Notes: generated by a model from the sequence alone, not told the origin. A stretch of DNA of 64,000 nt from Streptomyces sp. CB02414 (GCF_001905385.1 NZ_LIPF01000011.1:209416-273415); one strand, 5' to 3'. Positions 33,172-42,225 are shown, counted from the stretch's first letter. Program-made: numbers and translations.

Positions 33172-35367
33172 CTATTCCTCGGCCGAAAGCGCGACTTCGG
33201 CCGCCGCTTCGGGTCCCTGCTCCAGCAGGACGGTGAAACCGTCCTCGTTCAGAACCGGCACCTTCGCTTGCATGGCCTTGTCGTACTTGGACCCTGGATT
33301 GTCACCGACCACCACGAACGAGGTCTTCTTGGAGACCGATCCGGTCACCTTGGCGCCTCTGCTCTGCAGGGCGTCCTTCGCTCCGTCCCGGGTGAAGTTC
33401 TCCAGGGTGCCGGTGACGACGACGGTCAGTCCCTCCAGCGGGCGCGGGCCCTCGTCCTCGCCGGTCGACTGCTCCTCCAGCGGAACTCCGGCCGCCTTCC
33501 ACTTGCGGACGATCTCGCGGTGCCAGTCCTCGGCGAACCACTCCTTGACCGCGGCGGCGATGGTGCCGCCCACTCCGTCCGCGAGCGCCAGCTCCTCCTC
33601 GGTGGCCTGCTCGATCCGGTCGATGGAGCGGAACTCCCGGGCCAGCGCCTGGGCGGCGACCGGACCCACGTACCGGATGGAGAGGCCGTTGATGAAGCGG
33701 GCCAGCGGACGGGTCTTGGCCTCCTCGATGTACTTGAGCAGGGCGAGGGTGTTCTTCTTCGGCTCGCCCTCCTTGTTGGCGAAGACCGTGGCGATCTTCT
33801 CCTCGCCTGTCTTGGGGTCGCGCTTGGGCAGTCCGCTGTCCGGGTCGAGGACGTACGCCTTGATGGGCAGCAGTTTCTCGACGGTGAGGTCGAAGAGGTC
33901 GCCCTCGTCCACCAGCGGCGGGTCGGCCGGCTCCAGCGGCCCGGTCAGCGCGGCCGCCACGACACCGCCGAAGTGTTCGATGTCCAGGCACGCACGGCCG
34001 GCGAGGTAGGCGACGCGCTCGCGCAACTGCGCCGGACAGGTACGGGCGTTGGGGCAGCGGAGGTCGATGTCGCCCTCCTTCATGGCCCGCAGCGGCGTCC
34101 CGCACTCGGGGCACTCGGCCGGCATCACGAACTCCCGCTCGCTGCCGTCCCGCAGGTCGGCGACCGGGCCGAGGATCTCCGGGATGACGTCACCGGCCTT
34201 GCGCAGCACCACGGTGTCGCCGATGAGGACGCCCTTGGCCTTGACGACCTCCTGGTTGTGCAGCGTGGCGAACTCCACCTCGCTGCCGGCCACGGTGACC
34301 GGTTCGACCTGCGCGTACGGGGTGACGCGGCCGGTGCGGCCCACACCGACCTTGATGTCGACGAGCTTGGTGTTGACCTCCTCCGGCGCGTACTTGTACG
34401 CGATGGCCCAGCGGGGCGCGCGGGCCGTGGAGCCGAGGCGTCCCTGGAGGCGGATCTCGTCGAGCTTGACGACGACGCCGTCGATCTCGTGGGCCACGGA
34501 GTGCCGGTTCTCGCCGTAGTACGCGATGAACTCGCGTACGCCGTCGAGGCCGTCGACCACCCTGTTGTGCGGGGAGGTGGGCAGGCCCCAGGTCTTGAGC
34601 AGGTCGTAGGCCTGGGAGAGGCGGGTCATGCCCTTGAAGCCCTCCAGGACGCCGATGCCGTGGACCACCATGTGCAGCGGGCGGGTGGCGGTGACGCGGG
34701 GGTCCTTCTGGCGCAGTGAACCGGCGGCCGCGTTGCGCGGGTTGGCGAAGGGCTTGTCCCCCGCCTCGTTCAACCGGGCGTTGAGCTCCTGGAACTTCTC
34801 CATCGGGAAGTAGACCTCGCCGCGGATCTCCACGAGGTCGGGGACCTCGTCGCCCTTCAGGCGCTCCGGGATCTCGGCGATGGTGCGGACGTTGGGGGTG
34901 ATGTCCTCGCCGGTGCGGCCGTCGCCGCGGGTGGCGGCGCGGACGAGGCGGCCGCGCTCGTAGGTGAGGTTGACGGCGAGTCCGTCCACCTTCAGCTCGC
35001 ACAGGAAGTGGTACTCCTGCTCGCCCAGCTCCTTGGCGATGCGCTCGGTCCAGGCGGCCATCTCCTCGTCGTTGAAGGTGTTGTCGAGGGAGAGCATGCG
35101 GGAGCGGTGCTCGACGGCCGTGAACTCCGTCTCGTAGGACCCGGCGACCTTCTGGGTCGGCGAGTCCGGGGTGCGCAGCTCCGGGTACCGCTCCTCCAGC
35201 TCCTCCAGGGATCGCAGCAGCCGGTCGAAGTCCGCGTCGCTGACGACGGGGGCGTCGTTCACGTAGTACCGGAAGCGGTGCTCCTCGATCTGCTCAGCGA
35301 GCTGCACGTGCTTCTCGCGCGCCTCGGCGGGCACGTTCGTCGTCTCCGCTTGCTTGTCGCCGGCCAC
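33172..35367 (-). CDS. ligA: NAD-dependent DNA ligase
   Basis: Replicative ligase sealing nicks with NAD as cofactor; 731 aa. Domains in order: Ia (YYVNDAPVVSDADFDRLLRS), adenylation domain with catalytic Lys126 in CELKVDGLAVNL, OB fold, four-Cys zinc finger (CPECGTPL...CPNARTCPA), helix-hairpin-helix repeats, and a C-terminal BRCT domain (LTVVVTGTLENFTRDGAKDA). GTG 35367 has GGGAGG nine bases upstream. It follows the MetE-like gene by 15 bp and is probably co-transcribed with it. No missing residues noted. Confidence 0.97.
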   Translation of the reverse strand: MAGDKQAETTNVPAEAREKHVQLAEQIEEHRFRYYVNDAPVVSDADFDRLLRSLEELEERYPELRTPDSPTQKVAGSYETEFTAVEHRSRMLSLDNTFNDEEMAAWTERIAKELGEQEYHFLCELKVDGLAVNLTYERGRLVRAATRGDGRTGEDITPNVRTIAEIPERLKGDEVPDLVEIRGEVYFPMEKFQELNARLNEAGDKPFANPRNAAAGSLRQKDPRVTATRPLHMVVHGIGVLEGFKGMTRLSQAYDLLKTWGLPTSPHNRVVDGLDGVREFIAYYGENRHSVAHEIDGVVVKLDEIRLQGRLGSTARAPRWAIAYKYAPEEVNTKLVDIKVGVGRTGRVTPYAQVEPVTVAGSEVEFATLHNQEVVKAKGVLIGDTVVLRKAGDVIPEILGPVADLRDGSEREFVMPAECPECGTPLRAMKEGDIDLRCPNARTCPAQLRERVAYLAGRACLDIEHFGGVVAAALTGPLEPADPPLVDEGDLFDLTVEKLLPIKAYVLDPDSGLPKRDPKTGEEKIATVFANKEGEPKKNTLALLKYIEEAKTRPLARFINGLSIRYVGPVAAQALAREFRSIDRIEQATEEELALADGVGGTIAAAVKEWFAEDWHREIVRKWKAAGVPLEEQSTGEDEGPRPLEGLTVVVTGTLENFTRDGAKDALQSRGAKVTGSVSKKTSFVVVGDNPGSKYDKAMQAKVPVLNEDGFTVLLEQGPEAAAEVALSAEE

Positions 35368-35382
35368 CGTGTTGTCCTCCCG

Positions 35383-36384
35383 TTACTCTGGGTTGTCCGC
35401 GAGGGATCTCGCCGCCCGGACGCAGTGAGCGAGGGCCCGGCGGGCGTACTCGGGGGACGCGCCCGCGAGTCCGCACGACGGCGTGACGGTGACCGCCTCC
35501 GCGAGAAGCCCCGGATGCAGCCCCAGCCTGCGCCACAGCGTTCTGACACCCATGACGCTACCGGCAGGGTCTGACAATGCGGTGTCCGTGCCCGGGATGA
35601 CACCGGCGAACAGGCGGGTACCGCCCTCGACCGCCTCGCCGATCGCCTCGTCGTCACGCTCGGTGAGGAGCGAGAAGTCGAAGGAGACGCCGGCGACGCC
35701 CGCCCGGCGCAGCAGGGCGAAGGGCACGTCGGGGGCGCAGGAGTGGACGACGACCGGGCCGTCGGCGTGGACGGCGACGAGGTCGCGGAGAGCGGATTCG
35801 ACGGCCTGCCGGTCGACGGCGCGGTGGGTGCGGTAGCCGCTGGCGGTGCGCACCCGGCCGCGCAGCACGGCGGTGAGGGACGGCTCGTCGAGCTGGAGGA
35901 CGACGCGGGCGCCGGGCACTCTGCGCCGTACCTCCGCCAGGTGGAGGCGCAGGCCCTCGGCGAGCGAGGCGGCGAGGTCGCGGCAGGCGCCGGCGTCGGA
36001 GAGGACGGCCTCGCCGTTGCGCAGTTCCAGGGCGGCGGCGAGGGTCCAGGGGCCGACGGCCTGGACCTTGAGCGGGCCCTCGTAGCCCTGGGTGAACTCC
36101 TCCAGGGCGTCGAGGTCCTCCCCGAGCCAGGAGCGGGCCCGTTTGGTGTCCCGGCCGGGGTGGTCCCCGAGGCGCCAGCCGCTGGGCTCCACGCGCGCGT
36201 ACAGCTCGACGAGCAGGCCGGCGGTGCGGCCGATCATGTCGGCGCCGGGGCCGCGGGCGGGCAGTTCGGGGAGGAAGGGGAAGGCCTCGAAGGTGCCGGT
36301 GCTGGTTTTCGCGGCCTCGCGGGCGTCCTGGCCCGGCAGGGAGCCGATGCCGGTGGCGGGGCCGAAGCGCGGATTGTCGTTCAC
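35383..36384 (-). CDS. MetE-like (cobalamin-independent methionine synthase C-terminal) protein
   Basis: 333 aa, corresponding to the catalytic C-terminal barrel of MetE without the N-terminal half. It has ATGIGSLPGQDAREA at the start, substrate/zinc-type residues in VVVHSCAPDVPFALL (His and Cys) and the late Cys in VTVTPSCGLAGASPEYA, as in core-MetE proteins. A full MetE is about 750 aa, so methyl donor may differ from methyltetrahydrofolate. Role in methionine synthesis or salvage is inferred. GTG 36384 has a weak ribosome binding site. It is 15 bp upstream of ligA; the gap upstream (36385-36529) carries a repeat and hairpin. Confidence 0.82.
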   Translation of the reverse strand: MNDNPRFGPATGIGSLPGQDAREAAKTSTGTFEAFPFLPELPARGPGADMIGRTAGLLVELYARVEPSGWRLGDHPGRDTKRARSWLGEDLDALEEFTQGYEGPLKVQAVGPWTLAAALELRNGEAVLSDAGACRDLAASLAEGLRLHLAEVRRRVPGARVVLQLDEPSLTAVLRGRVRTASGYRTHRAVDRQAVESALRDLVAVHADGPVVVHSCAPDVPFALLRRAGVAGVSFDFSLLTERDDEAIGEAVEGGTRLFAGVIPGTDTALSDPAGSVMGVRTLWRRLGLHPGLLAEAVTVTPSCGLAGASPEYARRALAHCVRAARSLADNPE

Positions 36385-36449
36385 AGGGGGAAGCGTACGC
36401 AGGGTGGTGGGAGGGGGTTTCGCCCCCGCCGCCCCTGCCCTTCCCGTCC

Positions 36450-36468
36450 CCGGGGGCTGCGCCCCCGG
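36450..36468 (-). terminator. GC hairpin in the SDR-MetE-like gap
   Basis: 8-bp perfect arms 36450-36457 and 36461-36468 with loop TGC. Adjacent to the dispersed repeat at 36492-36518, as is the similar hairpin at 6953-6972. Probably terminates the LOG-SDR transcript. Confidence 0.6.
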
Positions 36469-36491
36469 ACCCCCGCTTCGGCCTGGACGGC

Positions 36492-36518
36492 CTCGTCCTC
36501 AAACGCCGGACGGGCTGG
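36492..36518 (-). repeat. Dispersed Streptomyces intergenic repeat, copy 2 (inverted relative to copy 1)
   Basis: Exact 27-bp reverse complement of 6904-6930. Lies just after the SDR gene that ends at 36530. Confidence 0.85.
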
Positions 36519-36529
36519 AAGACCGGTAC

Positions 36530-37219
36530 TTACCGTCCCGGGCGCACCGTCAGGTCGTTGACCTCCGCGTCCCTCGGGAGGTCCAGGGCCATGAGGATGG
36601 TCGTGGCGACCGACTCGGGGTCGATCCACCGCGCCGGGTCGTACTCCTTGCCCTCCTGCCGGTGGACCTTGGCCTGCATGGGGCTGGCGGTGCGGCCGGG
36701 GTAGACGGAGGTGACGCGGACGCCGTTGGCGTGCTCCTCGTGGCGGAGGGAGTCGGCGAGGGCCTTCAGGCCGTGCTTGGAGGCGGCGTACGCGGACCAG
36801 CCGGCGTGGGCGTTGAGGCCGGAACCGGAGTTCACGAACAGCACGTGGCCCTGGGCGACGCGGAGCTGGGGCAGGAAGAGGCGGGTCAGCTCGGCGGGGG
36901 CGACCAGGTTGACGTTGAGCTGGCCCCGCCAGGTCTTCGGGGTGAGGTCGCCCACCGGGCCGAGGTCGACGACGCCGGCGATGTGCAGCAGGGAGTCCAC
37001 GCGGTCGGGCAGCGTCTGGTGGGAGAAGGCCCAGGAGAGCTTGTCCGGGTCCGCCAGGTCGCCGACCAGCGTCCTCGCACCGGGGAGCGCCGCCGCCAGT
37101 TCCTTCGCGCGGCCCGCGTCGCGCGCGTGGAGCACGATCTCGTCGCCGCGTTCGTGCAGGCGGCGGGCGACGGCCGCGCCGATGCCGGAGCCCGCTCCGG
37201 TGATCACATGTGTAGCCAT
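36530..37219 (-). CDS. Short-chain dehydrogenase/reductase
   Basis: 229-aa NAD(P)-dependent oxidoreductase of the classical SDR type. Cofactor motif ITGAGSGIGAAVARRL (residues about 5-20), structural motif LLHIAGVVDLGPV (variant of NNAG), and catalytic VNSGSG...SAYAASKHGLKAL with Tyr and Lys. Start ATG 37219 is chosen; ATG 37228 is equally possible by frame. Substrate unknown. It is 27 bp behind the LOG gene on the same strand. Confidence 0.92.
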   Translation of the reverse strand: MATHVITGAGSGIGAAVARRLHERGDEIVLHARDAGRAKELAAALPGARTLVGDLADPDKLSWAFSHQTLPDRVDSLLHIAGVVDLGPVGDLTPKTWRGQLNVNLVAPAELTRLFLPQLRVAQGHVLFVNSGSGLNAHAGWSAYAASKHGLKALADSLRHEEHANGVRVTSVYPGRTASPMQAKVHRQEGKEYDPARWIDPESVATTILMALDLPRDAEVNDLTVRPGR

Positions 37220-37246
37220 GCCCGCCATGCTCGCATCACCGGCGCC

Positions 37247-37786
37247 TCACTCGATGCCCTGGCTCTCCTCCAGGTAGGCGAGCGCGCCGACCGGCTCCTC
37301 GGCGAAGAACACCAGCTCGGTGAGGGAGCGGGGCAGGAAGCCCTCGTCCTCCATGCGGCGGAACTGCTCCTTGAGGCCGTCGTAGAAGCCCGCCGTGTTG
37401 AGCAGGACGACGGGCTTGTCGGTGTGCCCGTGCTTCTTCAGCTCCAGGATCTCGGTGGCCTCGTCCAGCGTGCCGGTGCCGCCCACCATGATCACTACGG
37501 CGTCGGCCTTCTCCAGCAGCAGTCGCTTGCGCTCGGCGAGGTCCGGCGCGATCACCATCTCGTCGGCGCCCTCGCGCGCCTTGGCCGCCAGGAAGTCGAC
37601 CGAGACCCCGAGCAGGCGTCCCCCGGCCTCCTGCACCCCGTCGGCGACGACCTTCATCAGACCGACGTCGGAGCCGCCCCAGACGAGGGTGTGACCGCCC
37701 TTGCCCAGCAGTTCGGCGAACTCCCGCGCGGGGCGCGTGTAGCGCTCGTCGAGGTCGGCGGCGGAGAGGAAGACGCAGATGTTCAT
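37247..37786 (-). CDS. LOG-family protein (nucleoside 5'-monophosphate phosphoribohydrolase type)
   Basis: 179 aa, Rossmann-like fold. Contains LVWGGSDVGLMKVVADGVQE and the active-site motif MVGGTGTLDEATEILELKKHG, a slight variant (Val for Pro) of the PGGxGTxxE signature of LOG/lysine-decarboxylase-like proteins. Many LOG proteins cleave the N-glycosidic bond of cytokinin or AMP-type nucleotides. ATG 37786 has GGAGG close upstream, on the short side of normal spacing. It is divergent from the DUF427 gene at 37877. Confidence 0.85.
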   Translation of the reverse strand: MNICVFLSAADLDERYTRPAREFAELLGKGGHTLVWGGSDVGLMKVVADGVQEAGGRLLGVSVDFLAAKAREGADEMVIAPDLAERKRLLLEKADAVVIMVGGTGTLDEATEILELKKHGHTDKPVVLLNTAGFYDGLKEQFRRMEDEGFLPRSLTELVFFAEEPVGALAYLEESQGIE

Positions 37787-37876
37787 GGCCTCCACCGTAC
37801 GGCCCGGCCCGGAGGGGAAGAACCCGGCCTCCGGGCACGCTGTAGTGACGGACACCACTGCCACCAGGAGGACGAC

Positions 37877-38209
37877 GTGACCAAGGGACTCAAGGGACAC
37901 CGCATCACCGTCGAGCCGAGCGACCGGCACGTGCGCGTGGTGCACGGCGACCGGGTGCTGGCGGAGAGCGACGCGGCGCTGGTGCTGCACGAGACGGGCT
38001 GTCCCGACCGGTACTACATCCCGGCCGGCGACGTGCGGACCGACCTGCTGACGCCGTCCGCCACGACCACCCACTGCCCCTTCAAGGGGGACGCGTCCTA
38101 CTGGTCGCTGCCGGACGCGTCGGACCTGGTCTGGGCGTATCCGGACCCGAAGCCGGAGGTTGCGGAGATCAAGGACCACCTCTGTTTCTACGACGTCGAG
38201 GTGTCCTGA
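37877..38209 (+). CDS. DUF427-family protein
   Basis: 110 aa. It begins VTKGLKGHRITVEPSDRHVR and contains ESDAALVLHETGCPDRYYIP and THCPFKGDASYWS, the core of DUF427, a small beta-rich domain with conserved His/Cys and Tyr. Function unknown; the family is sometimes called nucleotidyltransferase-like. GTG 37877 has AGGAGG five bases upstream, a very good ribosome binding site. It is followed by the alpha/beta hydrolase gene after 37 bp, probably an operon. Confidence 0.88.
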   Translation: MTKGLKGHRITVEPSDRHVRVVHGDRVLAESDAALVLHETGCPDRYYIPAGDVRTDLLTPSATTTHCPFKGDASYWSLPDASDLVWAYPDPKPEVAEIKDHLCFYDVEVS

Positions 38210-38246
38210 ACGATGAATCGCCCGCCGTGCGGCAGTCTGCACAGGC

Positions 38247-39026
38247 ATGGAGAAGACGACTGTTTCACGTGACGGCACCCGGATCGCCTACGAACGCTCA
38301 GGGCGGGGGCCGGCGGTCGTGCTCGTCAGCGGCGCCATGTCGACGGGCGCCACGATGGCGCCGCTGGCCGCCGGGCTGGCGGGGCGTCTCGACGTCACCG
38401 TGTACGACCGCCGGGGGCGCGGCGCGAGCGGCGACACCGCGCCCTACGCGGTGGAACGCGAGATCGAGGACCTGGCGGCGCTGATCGAGGCGGTGGGCGG
38501 CGAGGCGTCGTTGTACGGCATGTCGTCGGGCGGCGCGCTGGCGCTCCGGGCGGCGGCGAGCGGGCTCCCGGTGCGCCGGGTCGCGGTGTACGAGGTGCCG
38601 TACGCCATGGACGACGCCGCAGCGCGGGCCGCGGCCGAGTACACCGAACGGCTCACCGAGACGCTCGGGCAGGGGCGGCGCGGGGACGCGGTGGAGCTGT
38701 TCCTGCGCCACACCGGGTTGGGTGAGGAGATGATCCGGGGTGCCCGGCAGTCTCCCATGTGGGCGGGGATGGAGTCGGTGGCGCCGAGCCTGGCGTACGA
38801 CGACGCCGCGATGGGCGACAGCCGGGTACCGCGTGCCGCGATCGCCTCGATCGGCGCACCTGTGCTGGCCCTCGCGGGCGGCGCGAGCGACGCGTGGTGG
38901 CACGACGCGGCACGCGCGATCGCCGAGGCGGCCGCGGACGGCACGTACGGCACCGTCGAGGGGCAGACCCACATGGTGGAGCCGGGCATGCTCGCGCCGG
39001 TGCTGACGGAGTTCTTCGGGCGGTGA
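38247..39026 (+). CDS. Alpha/beta hydrolase
   Basis: 259 aa. Typical fold landmarks: oxyanion segment VVLVSGAMSTGATMAPL, the YDRRGRGAS turn, nucleophile elbow LYGMSSGGALAL (Ser), an acid in the APVLALAGGASDAWW region, and His in GQTHMVEP near the C-terminus. The catalytic triad therefore looks complete. It could be an esterase or epoxide-hydrolase-like enzyme; the substrate is not deducible. It ends 40 bp before the convergent mnmA gene. Confidence 0.88.
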   Translation: MEKTTVSRDGTRIAYERSGRGPAVVLVSGAMSTGATMAPLAAGLAGRLDVTVYDRRGRGASGDTAPYAVEREIEDLAALIEAVGGEASLYGMSSGGALALRAAASGLPVRRVAVYEVPYAMDDAAARAAAEYTERLTETLGQGRRGDAVELFLRHTGLGEEMIRGARQSPMWAGMESVAPSLAYDDAAMGDSRVPRAAIASIGAPVLALAGGASDAWWHDAARAIAEAAADGTYGTVEGQTHMVEPGMLAPVLTEFFGR

Positions 39027-39066
39027 CACCGGACGGACATCGGGGTCCGCCCGGTGCCGCCCGCGC

Positions 39067-40197
39067 TCAGGCCGCGCCCGCCCGCGCGCGCGTGGTGGAC
39101 GCGATCGTCGCCGACCCCACCACGCGCGTGCCGTCGTACAGCACGATCGCCTGGCCGGGGGCGACGCCGCGCACGGGCTCCGTGAACGTCACCTCCAGGG
39201 CGCCGTCGACCGGTTCCGCGCGCACCTCGGTCTCGCCGCCGTGGGCGCGGAGCTGGGCGGTGTAGGTGCCGGGGCCGATGGGGGCGGCGCCGCACCAGCG
39301 GGGCTTGATCGCGCGCAGGGCGTCGACGTCCAGGGCCTCGGCGGGGCCGACGGTGACGGTGTTGTCCACCGGGGAGATGTCCAGGACGTAGCGGGGCTTG
39401 CCGTCGGGGGCGGGGGTGCCGATCCTCAGGCCCTTGCGCTGGCCGATGGTGTAGCCGTAGGCGCCCTCGTGGGTGCCGAGCCGGTTGCCCGCCTCGTCGA
39501 CGATGTCGCCCTCGGCCTTGCCCAGCCGGCCCGCCAGGAAGCCCTGGGTGTCACCGTCGGCGATGAAGCAGATGTCGTGCGAGTCGGGCTTCTTGGCGAC
39601 GGCCAGGCCCCTGCGCTCGGCCTCCGCGCGGATCTCGTCCTTGGTGGTGACCGTGTCGCCGAGGGGGAACATCGCGTGGGCGAGCTGGCGGTCGTCCAGC
39701 ACGCCGAGGACGTAGCTCTGGTCCTTGGCCATGTCGGAGGCGCGGTGCAGCTCGCGGGTGCCGTCCTCGCGGAGGATCACCTGGGCGTAGTGGCCGGTGC
39801 AGACGGCGTCGAAGCCGAGCGCCAGCGCCTTGTCGAGCAGCGCGGCGAACTTGATCTTCTCGTTGCAGCGCAGGCACGGGTTCGGGGTGCGGCCGGCCTC
39901 GTACTCGGCGACGAAGTCCTCGACCACGTCCTCCCGGAAGCGGTCGGCGAGGTCCCACACGTAGAAGGGGATGCCGATGACGTCCGCGGCGCGGCGGGCG
40001 TCCCGCGAGTCCTCGATGGTGCAACAGCCCCGCGCGCCGGTGCGGAAGGACTGCGGGTTCGCGGAGAGCGCGAGGTGGACGCCGGTCACGTCGTGCCCCG
40101 CCTCGGCGGCGCGGGCGGCGGCGACGGCGGAGTCGACTCCGCCCGACATGGCGGCGAGGACGCGGAGGGGACGGGTGCGCTGCGGGGTGTCAGTCAT
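39067..40197 (-). CDS. mnmA: tRNA-specific 2-thiouridylase
   Basis: Inserts sulfur at U34 (s2U) of tRNAs for Lys, Glu, Gln; ATP-dependent, cytoplasmic. 376 aa. PP-loop AAMSGGVDSAVAAARAAEAG, the first catalytic Cys in GRTPNPCLRCNEKIKF and the second in KPDSHDICFIADGD. ATG 40197 has GAAGGG just upstream; the longer frame to 40890 is a shadow. The sulfur donor is probably the cysteine desulfurase encoded at 40984-42153 on the same strand. An amidase gene on the other strand lies between them. Confidence 0.96.
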   Translation of the reverse strand: MTDTPQRTRPLRVLAAMSGGVDSAVAAARAAEAGHDVTGVHLALSANPQSFRTGARGCCTIEDSRDARRAADVIGIPFYVWDLADRFREDVVEDFVAEYEAGRTPNPCLRCNEKIKFAALLDKALALGFDAVCTGHYAQVILREDGTRELHRASDMAKDQSYVLGVLDDRQLAHAMFPLGDTVTTKDEIRAEAERRGLAVAKKPDSHDICFIADGDTQGFLAGRLGKAEGDIVDEAGNRLGTHEGAYGYTIGQRKGLRIGTPAPDGKPRYVLDISPVDNTVTVGPAEALDVDALRAIKPRWCGAAPIGPGTYTAQLRAHGGETEVRAEPVDGALEVTFTEPVRGVAPGQAIVLYDGTRVVGSATIASTTRARAGAA

Positions 40198-40257
40198 AAC
40201 CCTTCCAGGGTACGGGGAGGCGGGAACCGGAGCGCGCGAGTATCCGTTCACGATCAC

Positions 40258-40971
40258 ATGGGGGCGAAGCACGAATCCACAGGCGCATCCGGCGGCGGGT
40301 CCAAGGACGGGGACCGGCGCATCGGCCGGCGGGCGCTGCTCGTCGGCGGCACTGCGGCGGCCGTGGGCACCGCCGTGCTGGCGCGCGACGAGCTGTCCCG
40401 CCTGTGGTGGCGCGTTCCGGGCGTGGAGCGGCCCCGTGAGGAGGGTGCGGTCGACTACACGGCGGCCCGCTGGGTGGCGGCCTCGGACGAGAACTGGCGG
40501 CGCGCCGACCGGCCCGACGACTTCGGCATCGACATGGTGATCGTCCATGTCACCCAGGGCAGCTTCGCCAGCGCGGTGAAGGCGTTCCAGAACCCGGCGC
40601 ACAAGGCGGCCACGCACTACATCGTGGGGCAGGACGGCCGGGTCACCCAGATGATCCGCGAGCTGGACGTGGCCTACCACGCGGGCAACCGCGACTACAA
40701 CGAGCGCAGTGTCGGCATCGAGCACGAGGGTTTCGTGGACCGCCCGCAGGACTTCACCGACGCGATGTACGCCGCATCGGCGCGGCTGACGGCGGGGATC
40801 TGCGCCCGGTACGACATACCGCTGGACCGCGAGCACATCATCGGTCACGTGGAGGTGCCGGGCACCGACCACACCGATCCGGGACCGCACTGGGACTGGG
40901 ACCGGTACATGGAGCTGGTGCGGCGGGCGGCGACGAGCGCCCCCTCCCCCGGCGCCTCGAAGAGTGCCTGA
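40258..40971 (+). CDS. Tat-exported N-acetylmuramoyl-L-alanine amidase (Amidase_2)
   Basis: 237 aa. Twin-arginine signal RRIGRRALLVGGTAAAVGTA near the N-terminus indicates export folded through Tat. The amidase_2 domain shows the zinc ligand His in MVIVHVTQGSFASAV, HYIVGQDGRVTQMI, and the second His/Asp set in IIGHVEVPGTDHTDPGPHWD. It cleaves the lactyl-L-Ala bond of peptidoglycan. No good ribosome binding site lies before ATG 40258, so the mRNA may be leaderless. It is divergent from mnmA, 60 bp away. Confidence 0.92.
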   Translation: MGAKHESTGASGGGSKDGDRRIGRRALLVGGTAAAVGTAVLARDELSRLWWRVPGVERPREEGAVDYTAARWVAASDENWRRADRPDDFGIDMVIVHVTQGSFASAVKAFQNPAHKAATHYIVGQDGRVTQMIRELDVAYHAGNRDYNERSVGIEHEGFVDRPQDFTDAMYAASARLTAGICARYDIPLDREHIIGHVEVPGTDHTDPGPHWDWDRYMELVRRAATSAPSPGASKSA

Positions 40972-40983
40972 CGCCGGCTCCGG

Positions 40984-42153
40984 CTAACTCAGCCCGGCCG
41001 CCCGTGCCCGCTCCACCGCCGGGCCGATGGCCTTGGCGAGGGCCTCGACGTCGGCCTCGGTGGAGGTGTGGCCCAGCGAGAAACGCAGGGTGCCGCGGGC
41101 CAGGTCGGGGTCGGTGCCGGTGGCCAGCAGGACGTGGCTGGGCTGGGCCACGCCCGCGGTGCAGGCGGAGCCGGTGGAGCACTCGATGCCCTGGGCGTCG
41201 AGCAGGAGGAGGAGGGAGTCGCCCTCGCAGCCCGGGAAGGTGAAGTGGGCGTTGGCGGGGAGGCGGCCCTCCGGTGCCGGGTCGCCGCCGAGGATCGCGT
41301 CCGGGACCGCCGTACGGACCGCGTCGACCAGGCCGTCGCGCAGGGCGCCGATCTCGCGGGCGAACCACTCGCGCTGTCCGGCGGCGAGGCGCGCGGCGAC
41401 CGCGAAGGAGGCGACGGCGGGGGCGTCGAGGGTGCCGGAGCGGACGTGGCGTTCCTGGCCGCCGCCGTGCAGGACCGGTACGGGGCTGTACTCGCGGCCC
41501 AGCAGCAGCGCGCCGATGCCGTAGGGGCCGCCGATCTTGTGGCCGGAAACCGTCATCGCGGCGAGCCCGGAGGCGGCGAAGTCGACCGGCAGCTGACCGA
41601 TCGCCTGGACCGCGTCGGCGTGCAGCGGCACGTCGAACTCGGCGGCCACGTCGGCGAGTTCACGGACCGGCATGATCGTGCCGATCTCGTTGTTGGCCCA
41701 CATGACGGTGGCGAGGGCCACGTCGCCGGGGTCACGGGCGATGGCCTCGCGCAGCGCCTCGGGGTGGACGCGGCCGTGGGGGTCGACGGGCAGGTACTCG
41801 ACCGTCGCGCCCTCGTGCTCGCCGAGCCAGTGGACGGCGTCGAGGACCGCGTGGTGCTCGACGGGGCTGGCCAGGACCCGGGTGCGGGCCGGGTCGGCGT
41901 CGCGGCGGGCCCAGTACAGGCCCTTGACCGCGAGGTTGTCGGCCTCGGTGCCGCCGGAGGTGAGGACCACCTCGCTGGGCCGGGCGCCGAGAGCCTCGGC
42001 GAGCGTCTCGCGGGCCTCCTCGACGGTGCGCCTCGCACGGCGGCCGGACGCGTGGAGGGAGGAGGCGTTGCCGGTGACGCTCAGGTGCGCGGTGAGTGCC
42101 TCGACTGCCTCGGGAAGCATCGGGGTCGTCGCGGCGTGGTCGAGGTAAGCCAT
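40984..42153 (-). CDS. Cysteine desulfurase (NifS/IscS family)
   Basis: PLP enzyme taking sulfur from cysteine for tRNA thiolation and/or Fe-S assembly. 389 aa: MAYLDHAATTPMLPEAVEAL start, PLP Lys in TVSGHKIGGPYGIG, persulfide Cys in GIECSTGSACTAGVAQ. The short loop pattern marks a class I (IscS-like) enzyme. Its neighbour mnmA, on the same strand, needs such a donor. The start ATG 42153 lacks a Shine-Dalgarno sequence but has TAGAAT (42169-42164) suitably placed for a leaderless mRNA starting about four bases upstream; this is inference. Confidence 0.93.
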   Translation of the reverse strand: MAYLDHAATTPMLPEAVEALTAHLSVTGNASSLHASGRRARRTVEEARETLAEALGARPSEVVLTSGGTEADNLAVKGLYWARRDADPARTRVLASPVEHHAVLDAVHWLGEHEGATVEYLPVDPHGRVHPEALREAIARDPGDVALATVMWANNEIGTIMPVRELADVAAEFDVPLHADAVQAIGQLPVDFAASGLAAMTVSGHKIGGPYGIGALLLGREYSPVPVLHGGGQERHVRSGTLDAPAVASFAVAARLAAGQREWFAREIGALRDGLVDAVRTAVPDAILGGDPAPEGRLPANAHFTFPGCEGDSLLLLLDAQGIECSTGSACTAGVAQPSHVLLATGTDPDLARGTLRFSLGHTSTEADVEALAKAIGPAVERARAAGLS

Positions 42154-42225
42154 GGTGGGGCCGATTCTACGGGGCGGCTCCGCCGGGCCTCGGACCAAGG
42201 CTGGCCTCGTCGGGGCCCCTTTCGG

